Both the position numbers and the translations under genes were made by a program. A stretch of 40,757 bases of DNA from an uncultured Spirochaetales bacterium (GTDB lineage: Bacteria > Spirochaetota > Spirochaetia > Sphaerochaetales > Sphaerochaetaceae), in the NCBI GenBank assembly GCA_949299185.1, contig CASFZR010000012.1:1-40757 (forward strand), given 5' to 3'. Below, piece after piece: positions 40,676-40,757 of the stretch. The notes below the pieces were generated by a model. That model saw nothing but the letters and a program-made list of their open reading frames with translations. It ran no database searches and was not told the DNA's origin. Numbering within the stretch: the stretch's first letter is position 1; every line of letters starts with the position of its first letter.

Positions 40676-40757
40676 ATGTGCTATAATGCCGATGATATGA
40701 GAGAGATAAACACGACCAGCTCCTCGTTCCGGGATTTCGTCGAGAACGGAGATATCT
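40676..40757 (+). CDS. Start of a gene cut by the right edge, possibly AAA-ATPase-like family
   Basis: An open frame of 27 codons runs from ATG 40676, ten bases after AAAGGAG, to the end of the window. It reads MCYNADDMREINTTSSSFRDFVENGDI. The INTTSSSFRDFVENGDI stretch resembles the first residues of AAA-ATPase-like/PD-(D/E)XK proteins (PF09820 type), which usually continue with YVDKT, but that part lies outside. The assignment is a guess from a very short segment. An internal ATG at 40697 is an alternative start without a ribosome site. Confidence 0.35.
   Translation, partial: MCYNADDMREINTTSSSFRDFVENGDI

Overview
The window looks like a chromosomal segment of a host-associated spirochaete, most plausibly a coccoid or non-helical Sphaerochaeta-type relative (inference; no 16S or marker phylogeny is possible here). 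Pointers are an NtrBC-type two-component pair, tpr-like poly-G surface-gene control, lipoproteins with weak spirochaetal-style lipoboxes, and a division cluster whose wall-synthesis partners look catalytically dead. Published Sphaerochaeta genomes are reported to lack transpeptidase and transglycosylase genes and flagella. Housekeeping genes look GC-richer than the surface-protein genes at both ends of the left half. No tRNA, rRNA, CRISPR array or insertion sequence was seen. No gene-free stretch exceeds about 220 bases.

Layout. 1-6210 (minus): surface-protein cluster, with a lipoprotein, an outer-membrane-type protein and a very long fibronectin-III lipoprotein cut by the left edge; the same palindrome lies upstream of both lipoprotein genes. 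6400-7239 (plus): duplicated secreted protein. 7344-10046: pyruvate phosphate dikinase. 10241-10639: DtxR/MntR-type metalloregulator. 10655-11536: short sigma-70-family factor preceded by a near-perfect sigma-54 promoter with two enhancer-like dyads. 11712-12507: unknown protein and orphan groES. 12559-18842 (minus): overlapping operon cvpA, holB-like, ntrB-like, ntrC-like, dinG. 18945-21713: secA. 21731-23218: hipBA toxin-antitoxin module bracketed by near-identical hairpins. 23246-26202: secreted tyrosine phosphatase and a GLUG/InlB-repeat lipoprotein whose promoter spacer contains ten G residues. 26337-28420: divergent LysM/degenerate M23 protein and a class B PBP stub without its transpeptidase domain. 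28391-40456 (minus): a long gene train, mraZ-rsmH-ftsL-ftsW-ftsQ-ftsA-ftsZ-xerD-permease, then dprA-like-xerC-hslV-hslU-flhF. 40676 to the end: start of a new plus-strand gene.

How it fits together. The dcw cluster has kept the cytoskeletal and scaffold genes (ftsZ, ftsA, ftsQ, ftsL, ftsW) and lost every mur gene and ftsI. Its FtsW has Gln in place of the SEDS catalytic Asp, the nearby PBP has no transpeptidase domain, and the nearby LytM-type protein has no zinc ligands. Together these suggest a divisome that keeps protein scaffolds while peptidoglycan chemistry is lost or done elsewhere. A second theme is regulation: a possible RpoN-to-sigma-70 cascade resembling Borrelia RpoN-RpoS, a phase-variable-looking promoter, several apparently leaderless promoters, and a pair of promoters sharing a 21-base core.
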